A stretch of 64,000 bases of DNA from Formosa sp030427735 (GCF_051200825.1 NZ_CP195158.1:3782001-3846000), one strand, 5' to 3'; shown: positions 34,514 to 42,933, numbered from the stretch's first letter. A program made the numbers and translations. The notes: generated from the letters alone by a model not told the origin.

Positions 34514-34547
34514 AATAACCCCTTAAACGTGTATTTAAGGGGTTATT
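34514..34547 (-). terminator. Terminator after glnS
   Basis: Perfect 14-bp stem AATAACCCCTTAAA/TTTAAGGGGTTATT with a six-base loop, followed on the minus strand by a T-run. It is 23 bases past the glnS stop. It closely resembles the hairpin at 31627-31659. Confidence 0.88.
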
Positions 34548-34569
34548 AAAAATTATAAAAAGTATTTTT

Positions 34570-36609
34570 TTAAAGTTCTGAAGCTACAGCTGCTAAAATA
34601 GCATTAGTATCTGTAATGCCTTTTTCTATAAATTCGGAAATCGCAGGGTTACGCTCTAAACCATTGTTTAACAGTACTTGTAAAACTAAGGTAGCAGCTA
34701 TACGTGTTCCTACCTTTTTTGCCGCTGTACCAAATAATGGCTCTAACTCGTCGTAAGAAACATCTTTAGCCAATTCTAAAATTTCGGCTTTTACCTTTAA
34801 TTGTTTAGCTTCTGGTAAATTCGTGTATTTTTTACCTAATTGCTGAATAACATCAATTGCTTTACGCTGCGGAATATTGGCTTTAGCTTTGGCCGATTGA
34901 TTTTGTTGAGTTTGCGGTTTTGGTTTTTCTTTAGCCCAAGAATCGCGTAAACCAACAGTTTTATTAAATATTAATTGCTCTGGTTTAGAATCATTGTCAA
35001 CATTAAAATACCCTAATCTTTGAAATTGAAATCTATCGCCTATTTGAGCTTCTTTCAAACTTGGTTCTACATAAGCAGTTAGCATTTTTAAAGAATTCGG
35101 ATTTAAAAATTCCATAAAACTTTTATCGGCATGGCTATCTGGAGCTTCGTCTAAAAACAATCTGTCGTATTCCCTCACTTCGGCTTCTACAGCATGCGCT
35201 ACCGATACCCAATGCAAAGTGCCTTTTACTTTTCGTAAACTGGCTTCGGTACCACTACCACTTAAAGTATCGGGATCGTAAGTACAATGAATTTCTGTAA
35301 TCGTTCCGTTTTCGTTTTTAATAACGCTTTCACCTTTAATTATATACGCATTTTTTAAACGCACTTCTTTACCTAAAGTTAAACGGAAATACTTACTATT
35401 AGCTTGTTCTTTAAAATCCTCACGCTCTATGTAAAGTACTTTAGAAAATGGCACTTGTCTAAATCCAGCACTATCATCTTCTTGATTATTTTCTGCCTCT
35501 AACCATTCTACTTTATCCTCAGGATAGTTTGTAATTACTAACTTAACAGGATCTAAAACCGCCATAACACGCGGTGCAGTTTTATTTAAATCTTCGCGAA
35601 TACAAAATTCTAAAAGCGATACATCAATCACATTATCACGCTTGGCAACACCAACAGTTTCCACAAATTTTCTAATGGATACCGGTGTGTAACCACGACG
35701 TCGTAAACCAGAAATTGTTGGCATTCTTGGGTCGTCCCAACCAGATACTACATTTTCGTCTACCAATTGTAGCAACTTACGTTTGCTCATTATGGTATAA
35801 CTTAAATTTAAACGCGCAAATTCCCGTTGTTTTGGTATTAACGGATATTCACTCGCTGAATATTGATGTACTTGATGCTTAAACCAGTTGTATAACTCGC
35901 GGTGCGGTTTAAACTCTAACGAACATAAAGAATGCGACACTTGCTCGATATAATCGCTTTCACCATGTGTCCAATCGTACATTGGGTAAATGCACCAATC
36001 GTTACCTGTACGATGATGTGTTTTCTTTAAAATACGGTACATAATAGGGTCGCGCATTAACATATTGGTATGCGCCATATCTATTTTAGCACGTAAAACA
36101 TGTTCGCCTTCGTTAAATTCGCCAGCTTTCATGCGGTTGAACAAATCTAAATTTTCTTCAATCGTTCTATCTCTGTAAGGACCATCTACACCTGGTTTAG
36201 TCGGTGTTCCTTTTTGCTCGGCCATAGCTTCAGACGATTGCGAATCGACATAAGCTTTACCATCTTGTATTAATAATACCGCCCAGTCGAACAATTGCTG
36301 AAAGTAATCTGAAGAATACACTTCTTTATCCCACGAATACCCCAACCACGACACATCGCGTTTAATAGCATCTACATATTCTTGTTCTTCTTTTACAGGG
36401 TTCGTATCGTCAAAACGAAGATTTACTGGAGCATTATACCGCTCCCCTAATCCAAAACTAATACCTATAGCTTTGGTATGCCCAATGTGTAAATAACCAT
36501 TAGGTTCTGGTGGAAAACGAAATCTTAAATCGTCTTTCGATAATTCGGATTTTAAATCGTTTTCTACAATATGTTCAATAAAATTGAGTGATTTAGTTTC
36601 TTCAGACAT
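34570..36609 (-). CDS. glnS: Glutaminyl-tRNA synthetase with extra C-terminal domain
   Basis: 679-aa class I synthetase. The HIGH motif is in PEPNGYLHIGHTKAI (HIGH at 41-44), and the KMSKS equivalent is YTIMSKRKLLQLV. DWTHGESDYIEQVSHS distinguishes it as GlnRS. After the usual anticodon-binding region (to about 560) there is a Gln/Lys linker and an additional domain of about 110 residues rich in helices (RKAIDVIQQLGKKYTNLPE to the end). Its position suggests a relative of the YqeY-like tRNA-binding tail found fused to some GlnRS. Presence of both gltX and glnS implies direct Gln-tRNA charging. Confidence 0.96.
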   Translation of the reverse strand: MSEETKSLNFIEHIVENDLKSELSKDDLRFRFPPEPNGYLHIGHTKAIGISFGLGERYNAPVNLRFDDTNPVKEEQEYVDAIKRDVSWLGYSWDKEVYSSDYFQQLFDWAVLLIQDGKAYVDSQSSEAMAEQKGTPTKPGVDGPYRDRTIEENLDLFNRMKAGEFNEGEHVLRAKIDMAHTNMLMRDPIMYRILKKTHHRTGNDWCIYPMYDWTHGESDYIEQVSHSLCSLEFKPHRELYNWFKHQVHQYSASEYPLIPKQREFARLNLSYTIMSKRKLLQLVDENVVSGWDDPRMPTISGLRRRGYTPVSIRKFVETVGVAKRDNVIDVSLLEFCIREDLNKTAPRVMAVLDPVKLVITNYPEDKVEWLEAENNQEDDSAGFRQVPFSKVLYIEREDFKEQANSKYFRLTLGKEVRLKNAYIIKGESVIKNENGTITEIHCTYDPDTLSGSGTEASLRKVKGTLHWVSVAHAVEAEVREYDRLFLDEAPDSHADKSFMEFLNPNSLKMLTAYVEPSLKEAQIGDRFQFQRLGYFNVDNDSKPEQLIFNKTVGLRDSWAKEKPKPQTQQNQSAKAKANIPQRKAIDVIQQLGKKYTNLPEAKQLKVKAEILELAKDVSYDELEPLFGTAAKKVGTRIAATLVLQVLLNNGLERNPAISEFIEKGITDTNAILAAVASEL

Positions 36610-36623
36610 AAGTTATAAAATAC

Positions 36624-36639
36624 CGCTTTAAATAAAGCG
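36624..36639. promoter_or_regulatory. Inverted repeat in the glnS leader
   Basis: CGCTTTA-AA-TAAAGCG, a perfect 7-2-7 inverted repeat immediately downstream of the glnS -7 box. It would cover the transcription start, a position suited to a repressor or a small leader hairpin. Confidence 0.35.
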
Positions 36640-36647
36640 CAAAATTA
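36640..36647 (-). promoter_or_regulatory. -7 promoter box for glnS
   Basis: TAATTTTG on the minus strand fits TAnnTTTG, 30 bases upstream of the ATG at 36609. Confidence 0.5.
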
Positions 36648-36710
36648 ATGAAATATCCTAAGCCTTTCTATAAATATGAGAGATATTGATTACTTTTATC
36701 GGTCCAAAAT

Positions 36711-36718
36711 TACCTTTG
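36711..36718 (+). promoter_or_regulatory. -7 promoter box for folB
   Basis: TACCTTTG matches TAnnTTTG, with TTG at 36686-36688 (22-base spacer) as -33. It lies 20 bases before the ATG at 36739 and rules against the longer upstream start. Confidence 0.65.
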
Positions 36719-36738
36719 TAAAGATTCATTTTAAGATT

Positions 36739-37107
36739 ATGGGAGTTATTAAAGTTGAAAATATTAGAATTTTCGCCAATCATGGCTGTTTAAGTGAAGA
36801 AACTAAAATTGGTAGCGATTATCGTGTAGATTTAATTATAAAAACCAATTTACAGACATCTGCCAAAACCGATGCTTTGCACGATACCGTAGACTACGTG
36901 TTTTTAAACCGTATTGTACGCGAAGAAATGAAAAAACCATCGTACTTATTAGAAACGGTTGCCAAACGCATTTTAGAGCGTATTTTAAACGAAAACAAAA
37001 AAGTAGAAAAGGCTACTGTAAGTGTCAGTAAATTAAACCCTCCCATTGGTGGCGACGTAGAAATGGTAACCATTAAAATGACCGAAAAAAGAAAAAAGTG
37101 GAAGTAG
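36739..37107 (+). CDS. folB: Dihydroneopterin aldolase
   Basis: 122-aa folate-pathway enzyme converting dihydroneopterin to 6-hydroxymethyl-dihydropterin and glycolaldehyde. It has VKVENIRIF-like start, ANHGCLSEE near residue 15, and the C-terminal KLNPPIGGDVEMVTIKM typical of FolB. The frame is open 21 codons upstream, but a promoter box lies in that stretch and the ATG at 36739 gives the family's normal length. It precedes tRNA-Cys, which has its own promoter. Confidence 0.94.
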   Translation: MGVIKVENIRIFANHGCLSEETKIGSDYRVDLIIKTNLQTSAKTDALHDTVDYVFLNRIVREEMKKPSYLLETVAKRILERILNENKKVEKATVSVSKLNPPIGGDVEMVTIKMTEKRKKWK

Positions 37108-37108
37108 G

Positions 37109-37140
37109 TTGTAAATAACTATATATTTTTTTTACATTTG
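37109..37140 (+). promoter_or_regulatory. Complete -33/-7 promoter for tRNA-Cys
   Basis: TTG at 37109-37111, a 21-base spacer, then TACATTTG at 37133-37140. This is the best full match to the Bacteroidetes housekeeping promoter in the window. It starts two bases past the folB stop and ends 15 bases before the tRNA. Confidence 0.75.
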
Positions 37141-37155
37141 CGCTACCGTTAATAG

Positions 37156-37226
37156 GGCGTCGTGGCCGAGTGGCTAGGCAGAGGTCTGCAAAACCTTGTA
37201 CAGCGGTTCGAATCCGCTCGACGCCT
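37156..37226 (+). tRNA. tRNA-Cys (anticodon GCA)
   Basis: 71-nt cloverleaf. The acceptor stem GGCGTCG (37156-37162) pairs with CGACGCC (37219-37225), with U73 discriminator typical of tRNA-Cys. The D-arm has GAGTGGCTAGGC, the anticodon loop is CTGCAAA with GCA at 37187-37189, and the T-loop is GGTTCGAATCC. CCA is not encoded. It has its own promoter and terminator. Confidence 0.97.
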
Positions 37227-37230
37227 CTTA

Positions 37231-37256
37231 AAACCTTCAAGAAATCTTGAAGGTTT
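37231..37256. terminator. Terminator after tRNA-Cys, shared with the LysE gene
   Basis: Stem AAACCTTCAAG with TTGAAGGTTT partner around a small AAAT-type loop, followed by T7. It ends the tRNA transcript and, through the A-run on the other side, may also end the convergent LysE-family gene. Confidence 0.9.
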
Positions 37257-37264
37257 TTTTATGC

Positions 37265-37954
37265 CTAATATTTAGCTGTAATAGGATTAAACTGCTCTAA
37301 TTTTTCCTTAATCAATTTCTTTTCTTTTGGAAAAAATCCTTGTATTAACAATAATATTCCAAACCCTAAAATGACTAAAGACACTATTTTTTTAGTCTTA
37401 AAAATAATACGTGGTGTTAGTTTATTTTTTAAAGATTTTGCAGCTAACATTTTAAAAATGTCAACAATAAAATAAACTGTTAAAATCGTGGCTAAAAACA
37501 CATGCACTCCAAACTCATTATCGGTCATAGAATTGCCTATAATAATAAAACTAAGCCAACCTAAAAGCACCCCAATATTTATAAAATTTAGCAAAAATCC
37601 TTTTATAAACAGCTTACCATATTTTTTTTGAATGTCTACCCGATGATATTCTCTAACTATAGACCTGAATGATTTTTGGGTTTTTATAAAAGAAATTAAA
37701 CCGTAAACCAGTAATAAAACCCCTCCGAAAATAAAAAAATTAGGATCGTCTTTTATTTTATCTAACAATCGGCTTGTACTGTAAAAAGCGACAAGTATAA
37801 AAAATATGTCGGCAACAATAACACCCAAATCGAAGATAAGCGCACTCTTAAAGCCTTTAGTAACACTGGTTTCCAATAACACAAAAAACACTGGACCAAT
37901 GGTAAAGGATAATAAAATTCCAAACGGGATGGCACGTAAAATATCTTCGTACAT
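37265..37954 (-). CDS. LysE family amino-acid/metabolite exporter
   Basis: 229-aa inner-membrane protein with about six hydrophobic helices. The N-terminal LSFTIGPVFFVLLETSVTKGFKSAL is the LysE/RhtB signature (GP motif in helix 1). It probably exports amino acids or related metabolites; the substrate cannot be read from the sequence. Single gene with a -7 box just upstream; it converges on tRNA-Cys. Confidence 0.88.
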   Translation of the reverse strand: MYEDILRAIPFGILLSFTIGPVFFVLLETSVTKGFKSALIFDLGVIVADIFFILVAFYSTSRLLDKIKDDPNFFIFGGVLLLVYGLISFIKTQKSFRSIVREYHRVDIQKKYGKLFIKGFLLNFINIGVLLGWLSFIIIGNSMTDNEFGVHVFLATILTVYFIVDIFKMLAAKSLKNKLTPRIIFKTKKIVSLVILGFGILLLIQGFFPKEKKLIKEKLEQFNPITAKY

Positions 37955-37973
37955 AAAAAGCGAAATCTTTTCG

Positions 37974-37981
37974 CAAATTTA
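37974..37981 (-). promoter_or_regulatory. -7 promoter box for the LysE-family gene
   Basis: TAAATTTG on the minus strand matches TAnnTTTG, 19 bases upstream of the ATG at 37954. Confidence 0.5.
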
Positions 37982-37997
37982 TGAAAACTTAAGCGAT

Positions 37998-38672
37998 TTA
38001 GTCTACTCTAAGAATACGTCCGCCCAAGACTTTATTTTCGTTAACCGTTTCTGGATTACCATACACATACACATCGCCACCTGCACGAATAACAATATCC
38101 ATTAATTTTGAAGCTCTTACGTGAGCTTCGCCAGCAGCATGTATACTAACATTTACAGTTTCAGATTCTAAATCCTCGCCATTATAAATACCACCTGTGT
38201 AAATGGTAATCTGTTCGGTTTTTGCTTGCCCGCTGGTAGTAATTTCGCCACCTGTAATCGACTTTATTACGGCATACGATACTTTTACTGGTATTTCTAT
38301 AGTACCACCCTCCTGAGCTCTTAAATCAATTTCAAACTGCTCTATAGTATCGCCTGAAGTTACAGAGGCACCTTCGTTAACATCTATAACTTCTAAAGCT
38401 TTATAATAGACTTTAACTTTAGTTTTTTCGCCATTAAAGCTATTGTCTATACTCATTCTTACTTTTAAAGTGCCATTTTTATTTAAAGTTTCAACTTTAC
38501 TAGAATTATTTCCAGAAATAGCTACCGCATTTTTATCAGATTTTATTAATTCTACTTGTATTAAATCGTAAACTTTTAATTCTGTAAAATCGCCTATACT
38601 TTTTTCGATAACCTCTTGTGCTTGACTATTGAATGATAAAAAAGCTGTTAAAAACAGTATGTAATATTTCAT
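37998..38672 (-). CDS. DUF2807 (head GIN domain) secreted protein
   Basis: 224-aa exported protein. The signal peptide ends near residue 18 (NSQAQ). The rest is a right-handed beta-helix-like series: FTELKVYDLIQVELIKSD at the start and repeated short strands with G-x-I/V-x-T/S patterns (INEGASVTSGD, ITGGEITTSGQ, GGIYNGEDL). This matches the DUF2807 or putative auto-transporter adhesin head GIN domain. Function unknown. It follows rnr after 18 bases on the same strand. Confidence 0.88.
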   Translation of the reverse strand: MKYYILFLTAFLSFNSQAQEVIEKSIGDFTELKVYDLIQVELIKSDKNAVAISGNNSSKVETLNKNGTLKVRMSIDNSFNGEKTKVKVYYKALEVIDVNEGASVTSGDTIEQFEIDLRAQEGGTIEIPVKVSYAVIKSITGGEITTSGQAKTEQITIYTGGIYNGEDLESETVNVSIHAAGEAHVRASKLMDIVIRAGGDVYVYGNPETVNENKVLGGRILRVD

Positions 38673-38690
38673 AATACCTATAAAAAATAA

Positions 38691-40877
38691 TTAATGATGT
38701 TTGCCTATTAAATTAAAATCGAGATGCTTTTTAACTAAATCGGTTTCTTTTACAGTTACAACAACTTCGTCTCCTAACTGATACATATTTTTAGTTTCTC
38801 GGCCTATAATAGCGTACTGACTTTCGTCGAATTCGTAATAATCGTCTTTAATATCTCGAATTCTAACCATACCCTCGCATTTATTAGAAATGATTTCTAC
38901 GTAAATCCCCCAATCTGTAACGCCAGAAATAACACCTACAAATTCTTCGTTTTCATGATCTTGCATAAAACGTATTTGCATGTATTTAATAGAATCGCGT
39001 TCGGCTTTTGTGGCTAAATATTCCATATTACTGGAATGTTTACATTTCTCTTCGTAAATACTTTCGTTGGCCGATTTTCCGCCATCTAAATATTGCTGTA
39101 ACAAACGGTGTGCCATTACATCGGGATAACGACGAATAGGTGATGTAAAATGACTGTAATAATCGAATGCCAACCCATAATGCCCAATATTTTGGGTGGT
39201 ATATTCGGCTTTACTCATGGTTCTAATTGCTAGAGTATCTACTAAATTTTGCTCTTTTTTACCTACAACATCGGTTAATAAAGAGTTTAACGAGGCGGTT
39301 GTACTTTTTCGATCTTTTAAATTCAGTTTATAACCAAATTTAGACACTACATTTTGTAAAGCGTATAATTTAGTTTCGTCTGGCTCGTCGTGTACTCGGT
39401 AAATAAACGTTTTTTCTGGACGTTTTTTACCAACAAATTCGGCCACTTTTTTATTTGCCAAAAGCATAAATTCTTCGATTAATTTATTGGCATCTTTGCT
39501 AGTTTTAAAAAATACTCCTACAGGGTTATTTTCTTGATCTAAATCGAATTTAACTTCTACTTTATCAAAAGAAATAGCTCCAGAACGCATACGCTTAGAA
39601 CGCATTTTTTTGGCCAATTCGTCTAATTTTAAAATGGCATCGGCAATCGCTTGATCGGCCAAATAAGCTTCTCCTGTTAACGATACATCTTGCGGAATAC
39701 TATTGCTTTTCGTTTCGATAATAGCCTGAGCTTCTTCGTAAGCAAAACGTGCATCGCTATACGTTACTGTTCTACCAAACCATTGGTTTAAAACTTCGGC
39801 TTTATTATTTAATTCAAAAACAGCAGAAAAAGTATATTTTTCTTCGTGCGGACGCAAGGAACATGCGTTGTTAGAAAGTATTTCTGGCAGCATAGGTACA
39901 ACGCGATCTACTAAATATACCGATGTGGCACGCTCGTAAGCCTCATCGTCTAAAATTGTACCTTCTTGCACATAATGCGATACATCGGCAATATGGATAC
40001 CAATTTCAAAATTGCCATTATCTAAAACTTCAAACGACAACGCATCATCAAAATCTTTAGCATCTTTAGGATCTATTGTAAAGGTGAGTACCTTACGCAT
40101 ATCGCGACGTTTTTTTATTTCGTCTGCAGTAATACTGGTATCTATAGCATTGGCATAATCTTCAACCTCATTAGGAAACTCGTATGGCAAACCATAATCG
40201 GCTAAAATAGCATGTATTTCGGTTTGGTGTTCGCCAGGTTTACCCAATACTTTTAGCACTTTTCCGTAAGGCGAATCGGCATTATCTGGCCAATCTTCTA
40301 GAGCAACCAATACTTTATCGCCATCTTCTGCCTGCGCTGTTTTGTTAATAGGTATAAAAATGTCTTTATACATTTTATTGCCATCAACCACAACAAATGC
40401 GTAATTTTTATGTAACTGAATTACACCAACATACTCACTTTTAGCACGTTTAATAATGCCTGTAATTTCACCTTCTAATCGGCCTCTTTTACGGCGTTTA
40501 TAAACGTATAATTCTACTTCGTCGCCATGTAAGGCTTTATTTATATTATTAGAAGCTATGTATATATCGTCTTCAAAAGCATCCGAAATAACGTAACCAG
40601 CACTTTTAGAGGTTAAATCTAAAATGCCTGTATAATACTCGGTGTTAATAACGGCTTTAAATTTACCGCGTTCTACTTCTTCTATGTCTTTTTTAGCTGC
40701 AAGAGCATGCAGTTTTTTTATAATTTGATTTCTGCTACTAGCATCGTTTACATTTAAATTAGCAGCAATTTGTTTATAGTTAAAGGTTTTATTGCGTTCC
40801 TTTCTTAGAATATTTAAAATCGTTTTGGAGAGATTAGAAATTCCTTTAGAAGCTTTCTTTTTTCGCTTTCTTGTCAT
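38691..40877 (-). CDS. rnr: Ribonuclease R
   Basis: 728-aa 3'-5' exoribonuclease. It has an N-terminal winged-helix-like segment (about 17-75), cold-shock domains (about 85-235), and the RNB catalytic domain with TFTIDPKDAKDFDDALSF (Asp ligands for magnesium), AFDYYSHFTSPIRRYPD and HRLLQQYL. A C-terminal S1 domain (about 640-720) carries GVISGVTDWGIYVE. It degrades structured RNA. The coding start faces the 700-base AT-rich spacer, with its -7 box 21 bases upstream. Confidence 0.97.
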   Translation of the reverse strand: MTRKRKKKASKGISNLSKTILNILRKERNKTFNYKQIAANLNVNDASSRNQIIKKLHALAAKKDIEEVERGKFKAVINTEYYTGILDLTSKSAGYVISDAFEDDIYIASNNINKALHGDEVELYVYKRRKRGRLEGEITGIIKRAKSEYVGVIQLHKNYAFVVVDGNKMYKDIFIPINKTAQAEDGDKVLVALEDWPDNADSPYGKVLKVLGKPGEHQTEIHAILADYGLPYEFPNEVEDYANAIDTSITADEIKKRRDMRKVLTFTIDPKDAKDFDDALSFEVLDNGNFEIGIHIADVSHYVQEGTILDDEAYERATSVYLVDRVVPMLPEILSNNACSLRPHEEKYTFSAVFELNNKAEVLNQWFGRTVTYSDARFAYEEAQAIIETKSNSIPQDVSLTGEAYLADQAIADAILKLDELAKKMRSKRMRSGAISFDKVEVKFDLDQENNPVGVFFKTSKDANKLIEEFMLLANKKVAEFVGKKRPEKTFIYRVHDEPDETKLYALQNVVSKFGYKLNLKDRKSTTASLNSLLTDVVGKKEQNLVDTLAIRTMSKAEYTTQNIGHYGLAFDYYSHFTSPIRRYPDVMAHRLLQQYLDGGKSANESIYEEKCKHSSNMEYLATKAERDSIKYMQIRFMQDHENEEFVGVISGVTDWGIYVEIISNKCEGMVRIRDIKDDYYEFDESQYAIIGRETKNMYQLGDEVVVTVKETDLVKKHLDFNLIGKHH

Positions 40878-40897
40878 AATCTACTTTTCTATTGTAA

Positions 40898-40905
40898 CAA
40901 AGCTA
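40898..40905 (-). promoter_or_regulatory. -7 promoter box for rnr
   Basis: TAGCTTTG on the minus strand matches TAnnTTTG, 20 bases upstream of the ATG at 40877. Confidence 0.55.
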
Positions 40906-40970
40906 CATTATAAAAACTAAATGAATGTTTCTTTAATAAGAAGTTTATTCAATTTCGTTTTCAAATGCAG

Positions 40971-40979
40971 TTATTCACA
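40971..40979 (+). promoter_or_regulatory. DnaA-box match
   Basis: TTATTCACA fits the general DnaA-box consensus TTATNCACA exactly and borders the most AT-rich stretch of the spacer. A single box can occur by chance, so weight comes from the setting. Confidence 0.45.
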
Positions 40980-41041
40980 TATTATATAATTATCTATTTT
41001 TCTTTTTTAAAAATTTAAAATAAAATACTGTTTATTATGGT

Positions 41042-41188
41042 TTGTTAATAACTGGTATAACTTTTTTAGGTTTTATTTTGATTAGTTATTGTTTACACTT
41101 TATGGTGATAAAATAAACAGGTTATTATGTATTTAATAGCTTAAAATTAAACTATTTGTATATTACTGTTAACAATTGTTAATAACTG
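41042..41188. repeat. Duplicated 13-mer TTGTTAATAACTG in the AT-rich spacer
   Basis: Two exact direct copies at 41042-41054 and 41176-41188, 134 bases apart. The second overlaps a 14-bp palindrome TTAACAATTGTTAA (41169-41182). Further TGTTAA/TTAACA hexamers occur around 41298, 41366 and 41467. These may be initiator-binding repeats or chance in an AT-rich context. Confidence 0.5.
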
Positions 41189-41586
41189 TATTTTACAAGT
41201 TATTTTTAATAATAATTTTGAAATTTGATGTGTATAGCGTTTTATTTTGGTCTAAAAACTTTTCTAAATAAAATGGCTAAAATTTTTGGAGTGTATTGTT
41301 AAAGATTTGGTTGTAAAAATAATTGAGATTTAAAAATAAAAGTTTCAAAAAGTAATCAATAGATATTAACAATTAATTAATACTATTTTAAAAATTATAA
41401 ACAGTGTTTTACTTCATTGTTTAGTTAAGGTAAAACTATTGTAAAACCTAACCTTTTGAAAATGAGTTAACATAGGTAATTATGAGGCTTTTAACTGTAT
41501 TATTAAGAGCCATTTTGTACCTTTACAGTTTATAAACAAGGCCATAGTTAATGGCAATTAACGAATTATATACCTTTAATTAGATT

Positions 41587-42021
41587 ATGAAAATTTCAAT
41601 TGGAAATGATCACGCCGGAACAGCTTACAAATTTGCTATAGTAAAACATTTAGAAGCTAAAGGATATACGGTTAAAAACTACGGTACAGACGAAACCTCT
41701 AGTGTAGATTATCCAGATTTTGTACATCCAGTAGCAACTGATGTTACCGAAAAAACTGCCGATTTTGGCATTATTATTTGCGGTAGTGGTAATGGCGCAA
41801 ATATGACAGCCAATAAACACCAAGCGGTGCGATCGGCTTTATGTTGGACCAAAGAAATTGTTGTACTTGCCAGAGAACATAATAATGCAAATGTTTTGAG
41901 TATTCCTGCCCGATTTACTGCTTTAGAACAAGCTATAGAAATGGTAGATGCTTTTTTAAATACCGAATTTGAAGGCGGGCGTCATCAAAATCGCGTTAAT
42001 AAAATAGCCGTGAGTTGCTAA
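41587..42021 (+). CDS. rpiB: Ribose-5-phosphate isomerase B
   Basis: 144-aa pentose-phosphate enzyme interconverting ribose-5-P and ribulose-5-P. It has the N-terminal ISIGNDHAGTAYKFAI (Asp8-His9), DYPDFVHPVA, the active-site Cys65 in IIICGSGNGANMTANK, and the C-terminal FEGGRHQNRVNKI. Two TACCTTTA elements (41518-41525 and 41571-41578), each one base off the -7 consensus, precede it. It is followed without a gap by the cation transporter gene (stop TAA then ATG). Confidence 0.95.
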   Translation: MKISIGNDHAGTAYKFAIVKHLEAKGYTVKNYGTDETSSVDYPDFVHPVATDVTEKTADFGIIICGSGNGANMTANKHQAVRSALCWTKEIVVLAREHNNANVLSIPARFTALEQAIEMVDAFLNTEFEGGRHQNRVNKIAVSC

Positions 42022-42930
42022 ATGAGCCATTCCCACCATCACCATGAACACACCGATTTAAAGGGTAGAAATCTGGTTATTTCTATATTTTTAAATTTAC
42101 TTATTACAGTAAGTCAGGCAGTTGGTGGGCTGATTTCTGGAAGTTTGTCTTTGCTAAGCGATGCGCTTCATAACCTAACCGATGTTATTTCTTTAATTGT
42201 AAGTTATGTAGCCAATAAATTAGCAAAGCAAAAAGCCTCGATAGATCGTACATTTGGGTATAAACGTGCCGAAATTTTAGCAGCTTTTGTAAATGCTGCA
42301 ACCTTAATTATTATAGCTGTATTGTTAATAATTGAAGCCGTTAAACGTTTTCAGGAACCACAAATAATACAGTCTAATTTAGTTATAGGATTATCTTTAT
42401 TAGGTATTTTAGCTAACGGTTTTAGTGTATTGCTTTTAAAAAAGGATGCAGATCAAAACTTAAACATGAAAAGCGCTTATTTACACCTATTAACAGATAT
42501 GATGGCTAGTGTGGCAGTTTTAATAGGCGGATTGTTAATGAAGTATTTTCAGCTGTATTGGGTAGATAGTGTTTTAACTTTTTTAATCGGATTATATCTT
42601 ATTTGGGTGGGATACGATTTACTTAAAACCTCTACACGCATGATTATGTTGTTTACCCCTTCGCATATTAATATAAAAGATGTTGTAAGAGCTGTTCATC
42701 AAATTCCGAAAGTAAACCGATTACACCACGTACATATTTGGAATTTAAATGACGACGAATTGCATTTAGAAGCGCATTTAGATTTTAAGGAAAACATTAG
42801 TTTAACCGAATTTAATACCATCCTATCTCAGGTAGAGCACGTATTACATAACGATTTTGGTATTAATCATGTTAATATTCAGCCAGAGTTTAATAAAGTA
42901 GATCCTAAAGACATTATTGTTCAAGATTAA
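42022..42930 (+). CDS. Cation diffusion facilitator (CzcD/ZnT-like zinc exporter)
   Basis: 302-aa inner-membrane metal/proton antiporter. The His-rich N-terminus MSHSHHHHEHTD is a likely metal buffer. There are six membrane helices, with the site in helix II SLLSDALHNLTDVISL (HxxxD) and in helix V LHLLTDMMASV. A C-terminal cytoplasmic ferredoxin-like domain (about 210-295) has HHVHIWNL and FGINHVNIQPE. It is expected to export Zn2+ or similar cations. It is the second gene in rpiB-CDF-lipoprotein-GNAT, with starts 0-4 bases after each stop. Confidence 0.93.
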   Translation: MSHSHHHHEHTDLKGRNLVISIFLNLLITVSQAVGGLISGSLSLLSDALHNLTDVISLIVSYVANKLAKQKASIDRTFGYKRAEILAAFVNAATLIIIAVLLIIEAVKRFQEPQIIQSNLVIGLSLLGILANGFSVLLLKKDADQNLNMKSAYLHLLTDMMASVAVLIGGLLMKYFQLYWVDSVLTFLIGLYLIWVGYDLLKTSTRMIMLFTPSHINIKDVVRAVHQIPKVNRLHHVHIWNLNDDELHLEAHLDFKENISLTEFNTILSQVEHVLHNDFGINHVNIQPEFNKVDPKDIIVQD

Positions 42931-42933
42931 AAT

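Larger units (their letters stand above)
40878..41586. other. Candidate chromosomal replication origin (AT-rich, gene-free region)
   Basis: 709 bases with no plausible ORF, RNA gene or mobile element, between divergent rnr and rpiB. By hand count 40921-41520 holds 117 G+C in 600 (about 20%). It contains one exact DnaA-box match TTATTCACA (40971-40979), an 8/9 match in the opposite sense (41229-41237) and a 7/9 match (41089-41097). Very AT-rich stretches at 40981-41036 and 41310-41400 could be unwinding elements. A duplicated 13-mer lies at 41042-41054 and 41176-41188. Two parS-like sites lie 18-20 kb away. dnaA is not in the window. Confidence 0.45.

Noticed and set aside
36676..36738. N-terminal extension of folB
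   Set aside because: A good -7 promoter box lies within this stretch and the internal ATG gives the normal family length.
40878..41586. An RNA gene (RNase P RNA, tmRNA, SRP RNA) in the AT-rich spacer
   Set aside because: No GC-rich paired core or recognisable conserved segment was found; GC is about 20%, far below structured RNAs.
42022..42057. His-run at the start of the cation transporter as a cloning tag
   Set aside because: Natural CDF exporters often have His-rich N-termini, and codons and context are like the rest of the gene.
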